Shown: positions 1 through 9,500, counted from the stretch's first letter. The stretch: DNA of 52,927 nucleotides from Paraburkholderia terricola (GCF_900142195.1 NZ_FRAB01000045.1:1-52927); one strand, 5' to 3'. Translations and numbers: made by a program. Notes: generated by a model not told the origin, from the sequence alone.

Positions 1-266
1 AGCAGCGTTTCGTGGATACGTTGCCAGACACCGGCCTTCTGCCATGCGACGAGCCGTCGCCAGCAGGCGGTGCCTGAGCCGCAACCCATTTCCTGCGGCA
101 GCAGGTTCCACGCAATGCCCGAGCGCAGCACGAACACGATGCCAGTCAGCACTGCTCGGTCTGGCGTCGGTTTGCGGCCCGCGTACTGGCGATTGCGCGG
201 TGCTCGCGCGGGCAGAAGCGGTTCGATGAGTGACCACAATTCGTCGTCTATGAGTTCTTTAGGCAT
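1..266 (-). CDS. IS5-family transposase, N-terminal part
   Basis: Partial DDE transposase; the remaining 3' part lies outside the window. The 88 visible residues begin MPKELIDDELWSLIEPLLP and contain the family's N-terminal signatures: a GRKP motif, then LTGIVFVLRSGIAWNLLPQE and a CWRRL helix. It is clearly homologous to the transposase at 50882 (MAKPIIDDELWPLIEPLLPP) but differs throughout, so these are two related elements rather than copies. The catalytic DDE residues are not in view. ATG at 264-266 on the minus strand is the only sensible start. Confidence 0.85.
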   Translation of the reverse strand, partial: MPKELIDDELWSLIEPLLPARAPRNRQYAGRKPTPDRAVLTGIVFVLRSGIAWNLLPQEMGCGSGTACWRRLVAWQKAGVWQRIHETL

Positions 267-352
267 TGCTTCCTGTCAGGCAAAACAAGACAAGAAGTTA
301 ACACCAAGTCAGAAAAGTTAACAGACCCAAAACTTAATTTCGCAACAGCTTC
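1..352 (-). mobile_element. IS5-family insertion sequence, 5' part (cut by window edge)
   Basis: The element's outer end lies at about 352, where the sequence read on the minus strand begins GAAGCTGTTGCGAAATTAAG; a near-identical terminus (GAGGCTGTTGCGAAATTAG) occurs alone at 50706. The transposase gene starts 86 bp inside this end and runs off the window. The element sits inside a CYTH-domain gene, whose reading frame changes from family-like to IS sequence exactly here. Only one terminus is visible, so the target duplication cannot be verified. Confidence 0.8.
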
Positions 353-686
353 TAAGCCTGCCGCAGTCGGTATCAGCGGCTATCTGGTCCTGCAGCAGCT
401 TCAGATCTGGCGTGTCGCTATCGACGGGCATCTCGAATTCGTCCCTGTCGAACAGGCCCGCCTGCACCGACCCTTCCAGCTTCAACGTCTGGTGTCGCTC
501 GTTGCCGACGGCACGCACGCGCAGCGAAGCCTTACACCAGTGGAAGGCAAGGTCGGGCGTATCGAAATGCGTGCTTGTCAGCAGTCTGGAGGAGCCGGAT
601 CCGCCTCTCGATTGCGCAAGCAGAGGCGCATGACGCAACTTCTCAAGATCTTCGATACGGACTCGCAGTTTCAGCTCCCGCTCCAT
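353..686 (-). pseudogene. CYTH-domain protein remnant, truncated by IS
   Basis: The N-terminus MERELKLRV carries the ExExK signature of CYTH (triphosphate tunnel metalloenzyme) proteins, which hydrolyse inorganic triphosphate or related substrates with divalent metal. Further family-like segments are a STHFDTPD strand, LRVR and LKLEGS. About 110 residues remain before the IS terminus at 352 replaces the reading frame, whereas complete CYTH proteins need roughly 180 or more residues for the full tunnel. The C-terminal half is missing, so activity is unlikely. Start chosen at the Met of MEREL because the upstream MGGG is not family-like. Confidence 0.7.
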
Positions 687-805
687 ACCGCCTCCCATTT
701 GCGTGCCGGACTATCAGGCTACACCGAAACCGCTGGATTGCACGTCGGCGGACTCGTTGGCGAGTGCGATGCGTGACTCTCGATGCCAGCCGCCGCGCTT
801 CGTCT

Positions 806-1375
806 TCATTGCGAACAGAACGCTGCGCACACCTGACCGGTGTCTGGGGTAAACCAATCTTTCACCTGCTCGTGGTTGAGCGCAAAGAATTCGCGCGATC
901 GCGGTATCAAAACAAAACCAAAAGCGAGCAGACAAGTGGCGAGACCGAAGCATGTATAGACCTTGCCCACTGCCCAATGCATGAGCGCCGCGCCGGAGAC
1001 CATCGGCCCAAGAATGCCCGCAATCTGCGTGGTCATCATGCTCGCAGCGAGAATGCGCACGCGGAAATTCTGCGGGATAGCCAATGAGCGGTGAGTAGCG
1101 CCAACGAGTCCCATCGATGCATTGGCGAAACCCACACATGTAAGCGTCAATACGAGAACGATGGATGAGTGGGCCCAGCCCGAAGCAGCAAGTGCCAGCC
1201 CTTCGCACATCGCGGCCCCCACCCGGACGTTGAATCGGCCGAAACGGCTGACTAGTGCATCAGAACCACGAAAGCTTCCGAGTAGTAAACCGATGGATAA
1301 GGCCGCTTCGCAAACACCTAACACGAAGGCACCATTCTGGATCGATGTCGAGTACCGGATGGACGCGCTTGTGTC
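806..1375 (-). pseudogene. MFS transporter remnant (C-terminal half)
   Basis: About 185 residues of hydrophobic, major-facilitator-like sequence: a GVCEAALSIGLLLGS helix, a GRFNVRVG loop, then helices around VLTLTCVGFANA, MMTTQIAGILGPMVSG and CFGLATCLLAFGFVLIP. This matches the C-terminal six-helix half of a 12-helix exporter. The frame is open only back to about 1375 and has no N-terminal half, so the gene is 5'-truncated. The lost part presumably went with the rearrangement that brought the sequence at 1376 onwards. The original substrate cannot be inferred. Confidence 0.7.
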
Positions 1376-1577
1376 CTATTCAACGAGAAAAGAAATCGAA
1401 CCTGAAGAGCGCTACGTAAAAGCACGGGTAAAAGTTGATGGACCAATTCCGCCTGATCCTGGATATCTGGAGATCCACTTTTACCCCGACCACCATCTTG
1501 AAGCGACCATTTCAGGGCAGGACGGTCCGTCCCCTCCGAGACTCAAACTTGATCGGCGTTTGCCCTTCGTTCGATAG
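1359..1577 (+). CDS. Hypothetical protein, 72 aa
   Basis: A short open frame starting at ATG 1359. Its composition looks protein-like (acidic/basic alternation in STRKEIEPEERYVKARVKV, then PPDPGYLEIHFYP) and unlike the arginine-rich antisense frames around it. No family is recognised. The first few codons overlap the open end of the MFS remnant on the other strand, so this may itself be a fragment cut at the same junction. There is no convincing ribosome-binding site, so it may not be expressed. Confidence 0.3.
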   Translation: MDALVSYSTRKEIEPEERYVKARVKVDGPIPPDPGYLEIHFYPDHHLEATISGQDGPSPPRLKLDRRLPFVR

Positions 1578-1956
1578 AGGTACCTTTCGACTACGGTCGC
1601 GCTTTCGGCTTCGGACTCAACCATGACATCGCGGCGTAACACTCGACGACGAGTGAGAGAGCGCATTGAGTTTCAATCACATACGACCTCTGTAAAAACC
1701 AAACCCTGGCTCAGCGTGGAACACGCTCTCAAATCGAATTGATATCAGCTGTTGCGAAAGGAAGCGCTTTGCTTTCTATTCGCACTGTCGTCGGTTCCCT
1801 GGAAGACGACCGGCTGTGTGCCAGGAGTGTGAGGCACCGTAAATAAATATGTATCGACCCTATTATATTTGGCGTGTTATTTATACGACATCGCATAACT
1901 GTCGGAAAATGTGCTGCTAGAATGTTAAAAAACATGTTGCAGCGAAGGAGCCTTCA

Positions 1957-2010
1957 ATGGCTGGAATCAGGTACGGCGATAACTGCAATTTGAAGCTGAT
2001 TGACAAATAA
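1957..2010 (+). CDS. Possible 17-aa leader peptide
   Basis: ATG at 1957 is preceded by a good ribosome-binding site (GAAGGAG, 7 nt upstream) and opens an 18-codon frame (MAGIRYGDNCNLKLIDK) ending at TAA 2008. The site is stronger than that of the regulator gene downstream. The ORF precedes a cluster of hairpins, the layout expected of a translated leader. It has no runs of a particular amino acid that would point to classical attenuation, and the match could be chance. Confidence 0.3.
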   Translation: MAGIRYGDNCNLKLIDK

Positions 2011-2059
2011 AACATCTGATCAATAGGAGTGAAATCACCGGCTATATGGAGATTGGCGG

Positions 2060-2142
2060 TCCTCCTCAGGGAGGAGCTCGGTCGTTCATTAGTGAACGCG
2101 TAGAACGTTCGGACGTCATTTCCTATAAGAGATAGGACGTCC
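2060..2142 (+). promoter_or_regulatory. Cluster of stem-loops before the response regulator
   Basis: Three hairpins follow each other: TCCTCC(2060-2065)/GGAGGA(2070-2075) with a 4-nt loop; GTTCA(2084-2088)/TGAAC(2093-2097) with a 4-nt loop; and GGACGT...CCTAT/ATAGG ACGTCC at 2111-2142, a stem of 11 pairs with a one-sided bulge. They end 23 bp before the regulator's ATG and could form a structured 5' leader or contain protein-binding palindromes. Function is inferred from position only. Confidence 0.4.
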
Positions 2143-2165
2143 GATAACAAATGTAGGTTTTTGTC

Positions 2166-2900
2166 ATGCGCATCGCCATTCTTGAGGACGACCCAGAGCA
2201 GTCGGAGTTCATTAATGCAGTTCTGACGCAGGGCGGGCACACGTGCTATCTATTCAAGGAGGGGCGTGCGCTCATTCGTAAAATGCAGCGCGAGACGTTC
2301 GATCTTGTGTCGCTCGACTGGAATGTCGGGGACGTGCGGGGCGACGTTGCCCTTGCGTGGATTCGTGAAAATTACGACGCCAACCTGCCGGTTTTATTCA
2401 TGACGTGTCGGGCGCGCGAATCAGATATTGTTGATGCACTCAATGCCGGAGCGGACGACTACCTGGTCAAGCCTGTTCCCCCACCCATTCTGCTCGCTCG
2501 CGTCAACCGGCTTTTGCAACGAATCTATCGGCAGGATGCGGCTGCCACCACCCAGCAATTTGGCGACTATCTTTTCGAACCTCAGGCTGGGCGGGTATTT
2601 TTGAGCGACGAGCAAATTGCATTGTCGCAAAAGGAATTCCAGCTGGCGCTACTGTTGTTCCGTAACCTGGCGAGACCACTCTCCCGCGCGCATATTCTGG
2701 AGACGATCTGGAAACACTCGGCGGACATTCCGACTCGTACGCTGGATACTCACATGTCCGCGGTGCGAGTGAAGCTTCGTCTGAGGCCTGAAAACGGCTA
2801 TTGCATCATGCCCATCTACGGCTACGGTTATCGTTTGGAAAAGCTGGAGAGAGCGCATATGACGGAGCGCCAGGGTAACGCTGGCGCTGCAACTGGCTGA
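2166..2900 (+). CDS. OmpR-family response regulator (orphan)
   Basis: Two-component DNA-binding regulator, 244 aa. The receiver domain (about 1-120) has the acidic pair D8/D9, phospho-acceptor D51 (LVSLDWNV), T80 and K102 in YLVKP. The C-terminal domain (about 130-235) is a winged helix with the recognition region RTLDTHMSAVRVKLRL and the terminal wing YGYGYRLEKL. No histidine kinase gene is visible in the window, so it is an orphan regulator here. It faces the Sel1-repeat gene tail to tail. A role in controlling the adjacent T6SS is plausible but inferred only from location. The structured leader upstream may regulate it. Confidence 0.9.
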   Translation: MRIAILEDDPEQSEFINAVLTQGGHTCYLFKEGRALIRKMQRETFDLVSLDWNVGDVRGDVALAWIRENYDANLPVLFMTCRARESDIVDALNAGADDYLVKPVPPPILLARVNRLLQRIYRQDAAATTQQFGDYLFEPQAGRVFLSDEQIALSQKEFQLALLLFRNLARPLSRAHILETIWKHSADIPTRTLDTHMSAVRVKLRLRPENGYCIMPIYGYGYRLEKLERAHMTERQGNAGAATG

Positions 2901-3014
2901 ACGGTCGCCGCACGCCAGCTGCGCCGCATGCGGCACTATGGGATGTGGTCCACGGAAAGCAACGGCTGTCGACGATTCGAACCTCAAGGTCGAACGACCG
3001 AAACTGGCCGCCAC

Positions 3015-4583
3015 TCAATGGCCCGGTGAGAACGGTGCGTTCAGATTGAAGGCCGAGAGCCCAACATAGCCGGGTGGTTTGCCAGGGAGCACGATATCGC
3101 GGCCGACTTGCCACTGTTCCGCCGCCTGCCGGGCCTGGACCTGTTCGTCGTAGGTCACGTGCCTGGACATCTCCTCAAATTGCTCTCGCGCGGGTTGATA
3201 TCCGTTGCGCACAGCAAGCCAGCTCCAAGCAGCCGCGCGACGCCGATCGAACTGGACGCCCTGGCCGTAGTACCAGGCGAGGGCCAGATCGTATTGCGCT
3301 GCCGCGTCCCCGGCCGTCGCCGCCGGCATCAGCCAGCGAAGCGCAGCGTTGTAGTCAACTTTCACGCCGTACTTGCCGAACTGGTATGCCCACCCGAGAT
3401 TGCGCTGCGCATCGTGTTCGCCCTGAGCGGCGGCGCGCTCAAGCCAGCGCAAGCCTTCAGCATTGTTCTGGGACACGCCCCGACCGAGCAGGTAGAACCG
3501 CCCGAGCGCAGCCGCTGATGGCCCGTTGCCCCCTTCTGCGCCTTGCTTGTACCATCGGAAGGCTTCGGCGTCATCCTTCGGTACCCCGTGACCCCACTCG
3601 TACATGTAGCCCATTCCCGCCATGCCGCTTGGGTCATTCAAGGCGACCGCCTTTCGATACCACGCAAGCGCGCCATCATAGTCATGCTTGCCATCCGTGC
3701 CGCGGAAGGCGAGATTGCCGAGTTCGACGTAAGCGTGCGTGTCTCCCGCACGCAGGCCTTTGAGCAACCAGTCCCGCGCGATCTTTTCATCGACCGGCAC
3801 GCCCAGCCCGTGAAGATACATTCGGCCGAGGTTAGAGCTGGCCTGCCCAAGTCCCTGGCTAGCGGCCTGCTTGTACAGTTCGAGTGCCTTCTGGTAATCG
3901 AGCGGAACGTAGCGTCCGTGTTCATATAGGTCGGCGAGGTTGTTGCGTGCAATGGCGAACCCTTGGGCGGCGGCCCGCTCGTAGAGTTGGACGGCGCGCG
4001 CGCCATCGTGCGGCACGCCAGTCCCCGTGTCGTAGAGGTATGCGAGCGCACTCTGGGCGCAAGGGTTGTTCTGGTCGGCGGAGCGCTGAAACCATGCAGC
4101 GGCCTGCACGGGATCCTGTTCCACGCCCTGACCGTTGAGGTAGAGCACGCCAAGGCCGTATTCGGCGTACTCATTCCCCTGCTCGGCGTATTTGCGGTTG
4201 ATCGCCACGGCCTTTGCGTTGGAGTCAGCACCAGGTTTTCTCGACATGTCTAGCGCGGCAAGGGCGAGTTGGCCGTATGGGTTCCCTTGCTGCGCAGAGC
4301 GCTCGAGCATGACGCGCGCCGCGGCCTCGTCGCGCGGCACGCCCAATCCCGCCAACGTGAGGACCCCGAGATCAGCCTGCGCGCGCGCATCGCCGCCGCG
4401 CTCAAGTGACTGCAACAGCATCGCAGCTGCCCGGTATTGCTGTTGCTTGATGGCGAGTTCGGCGGCGCTCACGCTCGTGGCGTCAACCGATGGGCGGGCG
4501 TCGGCAAGGGAGGGGCTGGCGGCGACGGCCAGATTGACGGCTAGGCAAATGCCCGTGAGGCGAAGGACGGTTCGATAGGTCAT
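3015..4583 (-). CDS. Secreted Sel1-repeat protein
   Basis: 522 aa. An N-terminal signal peptide (MTYRTVLRLTGICLAVNLAV, then a cleavage region near SLADA) predicts export. The rest is a long array of about eleven Sel1/TPR-like repeats of roughly 36 residues, each with the A-x-LG-x-LY-x-GxGVPxD pattern (for example YLNGQGVEQD, YDTGTGVPHD, YLHGLGVPVD). Such alpha-solenoids serve as protein-interaction scaffolds in the periplasm or envelope. The frame is open further upstream, but that part overlaps the membrane-protein gene and lacks a signal sequence, so the Met at 4583 is chosen. It follows the membrane protein gene on the same strand by 55 bp and is probably co-transcribed. Confidence 0.85.
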   Translation of the reverse strand: MTYRTVLRLTGICLAVNLAVAASPSLADARPSVDATSVSAAELAIKQQQYRAAAMLLQSLERGGDARAQADLGVLTLAGLGVPRDEAAARVMLERSAQQGNPYGQLALAALDMSRKPGADSNAKAVAINRKYAEQGNEYAEYGLGVLYLNGQGVEQDPVQAAAWFQRSADQNNPCAQSALAYLYDTGTGVPHDGARAVQLYERAAAQGFAIARNNLADLYEHGRYVPLDYQKALELYKQAASQGLGQASSNLGRMYLHGLGVPVDEKIARDWLLKGLRAGDTHAYVELGNLAFRGTDGKHDYDGALAWYRKAVALNDPSGMAGMGYMYEWGHGVPKDDAEAFRWYKQGAEGGNGPSAAALGRFYLLGRGVSQNNAEGLRWLERAAAQGEHDAQRNLGWAYQFGKYGVKVDYNAALRWLMPAATAGDAAAQYDLALAWYYGQGVQFDRRRAAAWSWLAVRNGYQPAREQFEEMSRHVTYDEQVQARQAAEQWQVGRDIVLPGKPPGYVGLSAFNLNAPFSPGH

Positions 4584-4638
4584 GAGTGCTCGGGCGAGTG
4601 ATCGGTGCGGCCGGTACAGCGCGTCGTAACAGCGAGGT

Positions 4639-5484
4639 TCAGGCGAAATCGGGCAGATCGCCATGGGGTGGCGGCGGTTCTTTCGGGCCCCCCCGCATCT
4701 TCGCAAGCGAGAGCAGCAGCCACGCGACGAAGGCGAGCACGGCCACGCCAAAGGCGGCGGGTCCCCACTGGACCTCAAACGGTTGAAATGCGGTGCCGAG
4801 GTAACGTGCGGATACCGCCGTGTAGGGTATAAAGCCGATCAGAGCCGCAGTGAGAGCCACAACGAACACCATCAAGGCCACACCGCATTGCCAGGCGCGC
4901 GTGCCGCGCGGTGCCACGAGGATCGCTGCGACGAGCACGACAACCCAGGCTATGAGGTGGTACAGCGGCGCATAGCCACCAAACTGCTCGTACATCCAGC
5001 CGTGGCCGAGAAACATGCCGAGGTATGTGCTGTAGATGAGCGCGGTCGCCGCCGCGAAGAGCACCTGGGCGATGAGCGTGCGCCGTCCCTTCGGCGCGTC
5101 AGCAGGGATGGCATGCAGATGCAGGTTCGCCGCGTGGCTGTAGAGCGCCCTGATCGTAGCCGCAACCGGCACCACTGCGGCTACCACGAGCGGCCACGGC
5201 AGCAGCGCGAACCACGCCAGGAGCGCTACCACCCCACCTACCGCGTACAGCTTGCGTGCCCACGTGCGCCGGCGAAGCATCGCAATTCCTGCGACGAGGG
5301 AAGCAATTAACCATAGCGCCGCGACGGCCCAGGCGCCGCGCTGCTGTACAGTATATATTGCAGCGATCGCGGCCGAGTCCTGCCAGAAGAAGCGCGCGAA
5401 CGACGCGAGCGAGATGAGCGACATGGTCGCCTGAAGGATCGACGCGAGGATCATCACGTAGAGCGTAGTGGTTCTTTTAATCAT
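4639..5484 (-). CDS. Polytopic inner-membrane protein, unknown function
   Basis: 281 aa with about seven or eight hydrophobic segments, among them VMILASILQATMSLISLASF, AVAALWLIASLVAGIAML, VVALLAWFALLPWPLVVAAV, LYHLIAWVVVLVAAILV and AAFGVAVLAFVAWLLLSLA. The C-terminus is short, proline-rich and likely cytoplasmic (PKEPPPPHGDLPDFA). No known transporter or enzyme motif was recognised. It lies directly upstream of the Sel1-repeat gene in the same direction; the pair may work together at the envelope next to the T6SS. Confidence 0.75.
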   Translation of the reverse strand: MIKRTTTLYVMILASILQATMSLISLASFARFFWQDSAAIAAIYTVQQRGAWAVAALWLIASLVAGIAMLRRRTWARKLYAVGGVVALLAWFALLPWPLVVAAVVPVAATIRALYSHAANLHLHAIPADAPKGRRTLIAQVLFAAATALIYSTYLGMFLGHGWMYEQFGGYAPLYHLIAWVVVLVAAILVAPRGTRAWQCGVALMVFVVALTAALIGFIPYTAVSARYLGTAFQPFEVQWGPAAFGVAVLAFVAWLLLSLAKMRGGPKEPPPPHGDLPDFA

Positions 5485-5601
5485 GGTCCGTTTGAAGAAT
5501 GGGAGCAGCCGTTCCCCGGTACCGGGCTACGGCCGCATCCAGAATATTGCAACTGCCGCGTCGGTGGCGAGCGGCTCGATAGGCGACAACGCTCGGATTT
5601 C

Positions 5602-5922
5602 CTACTCGTATTCCTTGCCGGCGATAAGCACGTCGGCGGCACGGCGCCATGGGTTTGACGGGACGTTATAAAACCGGAGTCCATTTTTGAATGCTTCGGC
5701 CCAAGTCGCAGCCGCATCGAAGAACGCGCCAATCGATCCATTTTCCCAGCGTGACGCACCGCTCGAATGCGAGACCGGTTGATTCACAGCATCGAGGCTA
5801 AGCACCTCGGACCAGTCGCGTGCAAGCGCATTTAGAAACTCAACAAAGGACCGCTCGTCGAAAACGCGTTCCAATGTCTCGCGCAAGTCGCACGGGCTTT
5901 TGTCTGCTTGATCGCTGCTCAT
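5602..5922 (-). CDS. DUF7660-like small protein
   Basis: 106 aa, soluble, acidic N-terminal half. The layout FxxFLNALxxD followed by a conserved RWENGSIGAFFDAAATWAEA block resembles the EWEN...FLEA...W pattern of DUF7660 proteins, small proteins often found near polymorphic toxins. No signal peptide or membrane segment. The reading frame is independent of its neighbours, with about 300 bp of gene-free sequence upstream. An immunity role would fit its position beside a T6SS payload operon but is only a guess; no cognate toxin is adjacent. Confidence 0.6.
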   Translation of the reverse strand: MSSDQADKSPCDLRETLERVFDERSFVEFLNALARDWSEVLSLDAVNQPVSHSSGASRWENGSIGAFFDAAATWAEAFKNGLRFYNVPSNPWRRAADVLIAGKEYE

Positions 5923-6135
5923 TTAGCACCGTTGTCAGGAATTCAGTTGCTCCGATTGTCAACGAACCGAGCAGCGCTGTCGAACGTCAGCTCATGGCCG
6001 GACTCATGGCCGGATTGAGACCTTGCCCTAACAGGCCAGCAATACCCGGCTTCGCCGGTGACACATTTATTTCGCATCGTTGGGGCCCTTGTCGCGCAAC
6101 GCTGAGCCGGCATCTAGGTTCGTCCAGGCCCCGAG

Positions 6136-6211
6136 TTGACAGTTTTATTGTCGCAACGGTGACAGATTTAATACATTCTACGAACGTTGACATCTTTAAT
6201 GCGTTCTACGG
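6136..6211 (-). repeat. Degenerate tandem repeats with TGTCA-type half-sites
   Basis: Read on the plus strand, three successive units share TTGACA/TGACA followed by a T-rich stretch; the last two match closely as TGACAgatttaataca and TTGACAtctttaatgcg, both followed by TTCTACG. Spacing between TGACA motifs is about 25-29 bp. The repeats lie upstream of the DUF7660-like gene and just behind the lipoprotein gene's 3' end, so they may be a binding-site array for the former. No function is demonstrated. Confidence 0.4.
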
Positions 6212-6217
6212 TCGCCA

Positions 6218-6547
6218 TCAGTCCTGACTCCGCCCGGGCTTGATACCTGAACGGTTCTTGTCGCTGAACGCCGCAATCGGATCCGGGGAGGGAGGCGACG
6301 GCTGGCGACGCGGCGGCAGGTGGGCGACAGCAGCGGTGCTGCGCAGCCGGGGCTGCGAGGCAGCGCGACGCGCTGGTGTCGGGGATGGGGTGCGATGCGC
6401 GGCGGTCTGGGCCTGCTTCAGCTGGTTGCCAGTAAGCCATTCCTCGCGGTACGCCGCATGCGCAAACGGGCAGGCGCTCAACAGGACAACGGTGCTGCAC
6501 ACGCTCAGGAAAGCGCGTTGTAACAGATCGGTTGCGGGTTGTGACAT
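6218..6547 (-). CDS. Small proline-rich lipoprotein at the end of the T6SS operon
   Basis: 109 aa. The N-terminus has a short positive region and a hydrophobic core ending in LLSAC, an acceptable lipobox, so the mature protein is probably a lipoprotein beginning at Cys; a cut at AHA-A is the alternative. The mature part is rich in Pro, Arg and Ser (TPARRAASQPRL, PPRRQPSPPSPDP) and probably disordered. It starts 46 bp after tssM on the same strand and is the last gene of the 22-kb minus-strand T6SS arm. Start chosen at the Met nearest the signal sequence; an upstream Met would add a non-signal extension. Confidence 0.65.
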   Translation of the reverse strand: MSQPATDLLQRAFLSVCSTVVLLSACPFAHAAYREEWLTGNQLKQAQTAAHRTPSPTPARRAASQPRLRSTAAVAHLPPRRQPSPPSPDPIAAFSDKNRSGIKPGRSQD

Positions 6548-6593
6548 GAATCCTTTCTGGCAAAAGCGGCGTCGGGCTGGTTTCCCGAACGCG

Positions 6594-9500
6594 TTATCGG
6601 GTAACACTGGTAGCGGGCAATGTGGGCGGATTGGCCGATGGCAAACCCGGCGGTGGTCCGCTGTCGGTCAGGCTGAACATGGGCATGGAGCTGGGGCACC
6701 TGAAGGTTTTCAGGACGTCGCTCGTCAGCGGATTGGCGACGCTGCCGGCGCTCGCGATATCGAGCACGGCCTTGCGGCCGTCGAAGTCGAATGCGACACG
6801 TGTACGGCCCGGTGTCGCCGTCTCGACCACGTGGCCTTTCTGCAGCAGGCGCATCAGCGCCCATGGGCTGTCAGTCGAAATCGTGGAGGTGTCAGGCCGG
6901 ATGCGCGGGTTCGCCGTGATCTCCGCGTGAACGCCGCCGCGCGGGCCCGGCCAGCTCACCATGAACGGCGCGACCGGCCCGTGCTGGTAGAGCGTCGTCT
7001 GCCCGTCGATGTCGATCGTCAGCCCGGTAATGGTCGGGTCCAGTTCAGGGATGCGAATGTCCGCCTTCCACGTCAGCTGCTTCTGGCCAGGATCGCCAAA
7101 GAACACGTCACGGATCGCCTTCGCGTGCTGGAACGGCTCGAGATCGGGCCCCTGCACGGCTTGCGTTGCACCGGGCAGCGTGCGGTAGCGCCAGGGCTTC
7201 GCCGAGGTGTCGACGAAAGGGGAGAGCGTCTTCGCGAAGAAATCGTCCATCACGCCACCCTGGGCGAACACGCGTGTGAAGTCGTCGATGCTTACGTCGC
7301 GCTGGCTACCGGGCGTGAATGGATAGTTGCCTTCGATGGTCAGCCGGCAGGTGTCGCCGACGACCGCCTGCATCTGCCGCGACAGCAACTGGCCGATGCC
7401 CTGGTTGACCTCGCGTGAGCCGTCGGCGCCGAGTGCCAGCAGCACCGCGCGGAACGGCGCGGGCATTGTGTCGGCGGTCATCTTGATTTTCGCTGCCGTG
7501 TCGCTTGCCGGCGGCATGCTGTTGTTGGTCAGCGCGTTGTCGGCGACGGTGAGTGCCGTGTAATAGTCGTTCAGCAGGTTCGTCATCCCGTCGAGGCCGG
7601 TCTTGCCTTGCTGGGCGGCAGCAGGCTGTACGCCTGCCAGCGCGGTAGCCTGTCCTTCGGCGCTGCCGGTCACCACCTCGCGCAGCGCTGCGAAGTGGCT
7701 GTCGACAACTTCACGCTCGACGCGCTCCGAGGCACGGATACCGAGTGTCTTGTCCGCCTTCTGGCGCAACTGGTCGGTTGCCTTCTGCAGGAAGGAACCG
7801 TCCGACGTGGCGATGGGCTGCGTCAGCGTCGTTTCATGCACCGCCGCGCGCGCGAGACGCGCAAGCGGCGAATCCGGCGCCGCGAAGCTGCGCAGCACCT
7901 GCAGGTTGAACTGCAGGCTCGTGCCCGTCACCGTGCGGATGTCGCCGAGAAACGCATCCCACTGCTGCGCGTATTCCATCAGGTATTCCCGGCGGATGGC
8001 TTCGGTCAGCGGATCGTCGGCGCCGTTCGCGGCACTCACCGCGGCATTCACTACGTCAGCCGTTTTTTTTTGAGCCGCAGCGCTCAAGCCAGCGAGGTAC
8101 GAACGGCCCATCACCCATGCGTCATCGTCGCGCGCAGCCTTCACGAACTCAGGCAGGCGCCTGTCGAACAGGCTCCGGTATCCGTCGAAGGTGAAGAGGC
8201 CTGGCACGCCACGCGAAAGCGGCGCGCCGCTCGCCCGCGTGAAAACCGTCCCGGCCTGCGGACCGACCGCGCGGATCAGCGTGAACTCGTCCGGCGCTTC
8301 CCTGAGCATGGCGGCCTTCGCGCGCTGATAGAGCCGGTCGGTCGCGTTGCTGCCATCGAGAAACGAACGCGCCTGCTGGATCAGTGCGTCGTTGCGGATC
8401 AGCGGCGACTGGACCACGCGCTCGCCAGAAAAAAGCTGCTGCACGTGATCGATCATCGATGCCCGTCCGCCGAATACTGCGGCGCTGTCGGTCCTGGCCC
8501 AGTCGTCGAGCACCCAGGCCTTGACATCGCTGGCGTCGAATTTCGCCTTGTCGTAAAGCATCAGGTACACGCGCAACGCATCGTAAGCCGCCTTGGAGTC
8601 CCTGTTTGCGATCGCCTGCGAGATGACGTCCTCCATCCGGTGCACGATCTGCGGCAGGAGCAGGTTGTCCTCCAGCGCATCGTACGTATGATGGCTTTCG
8701 GTCACGATGTCGGGTGCCGTGTACAGGCCGAAGCGCCAGGCGCTGTCCGGATCCGACAGGTCGAGCCCCCGGTACGTCGGCAGGTAGCGCGCGTCGGTCA
8801 GCGTATCGGGGACGGCCTCGGGCTTCGGCTCCCTGTAGAGCTGGGTCACCTTTGCCGCGAGCGCCTGCGCCTTGTGTCCGATTGCATCGAGATAGTCGCT
8901 GTTGTTGCCGAAGCTGATGCGCCAGCTGATCGCCAGCCACACGAAGAACAGCAGCGCGAGCGTGTGGCCGATCAGGCGCAGCAGGCGGAAGCGGTACTCC
9001 CAACGAAGGTTGGGCCGCACCAGGTGCGCCTCCGGAAACACCACCTTCGTCAGCAGGTCATGCAGGAAGAAGCCCTGGTTGCCGTCCTGCCGGGTCGTGC
9101 GCGCGGCCGGCGTGCTGCCGAAGGTGGCCGCGAGGCGCTGCATCACCGTACGCCGTTCGGCCGCGACCTCGCCGCCAGCCCCGTTCTGCGTCTGTGTGGC
9201 GCTTGTGAAGTAGATGCCGCGCAGGGTCGCGTGAAGCTGCGTGTCGTCATAGCGCGAATCGAGGAACACGCGCTCGATCAGGTCGCCGAGCGGGCCGGTG
9301 AGCGCGGCGAATTCTTCCGATAGCGCGGCAAGCCCGCGGCGCCTATCCGCATCGTATTCGTCCTGCAGGCGGGTGTCGACGCCATCGGCCAGACGCGTGG
9401 CCAGCTGGCCCAGTTCCTGGCTGCAGCGGGCGCGAACCCCTTCCTTCGCGATCGTTTCCTTGCCGTACGGCAGCGTAAAGCCCCAGATCTGCGCGCGGCC

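Larger units (their letters stand above)
1578..2165. other. Non-coding leader region upstream of response regulator
   Basis: 588 bp without a conventional gene, less GC-rich than its surroundings. It holds an imperfect hairpin at about 1912-1945 (GCTGC/GCAGC ends flanking an A-run), a possible 17-codon ORF at 1957 and a cluster of stem-loops at 2060-2142 directly before the regulator gene. The promoter is probably in the AT-rich part at 1850-1920, but no single -35/-10 pair stands out. Confidence 0.5.

Noticed and set aside
6136..6211. CRISPR array
   Set aside because: Only about three degenerate units with no uniform spacers and no cas genes nearby.
7608..9323. A 571-codon plus-strand open frame opposite tssM
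   Set aside because: Antisense to TssM, which has full-length family motifs on the minus strand; composition is typical of a shadow frame.
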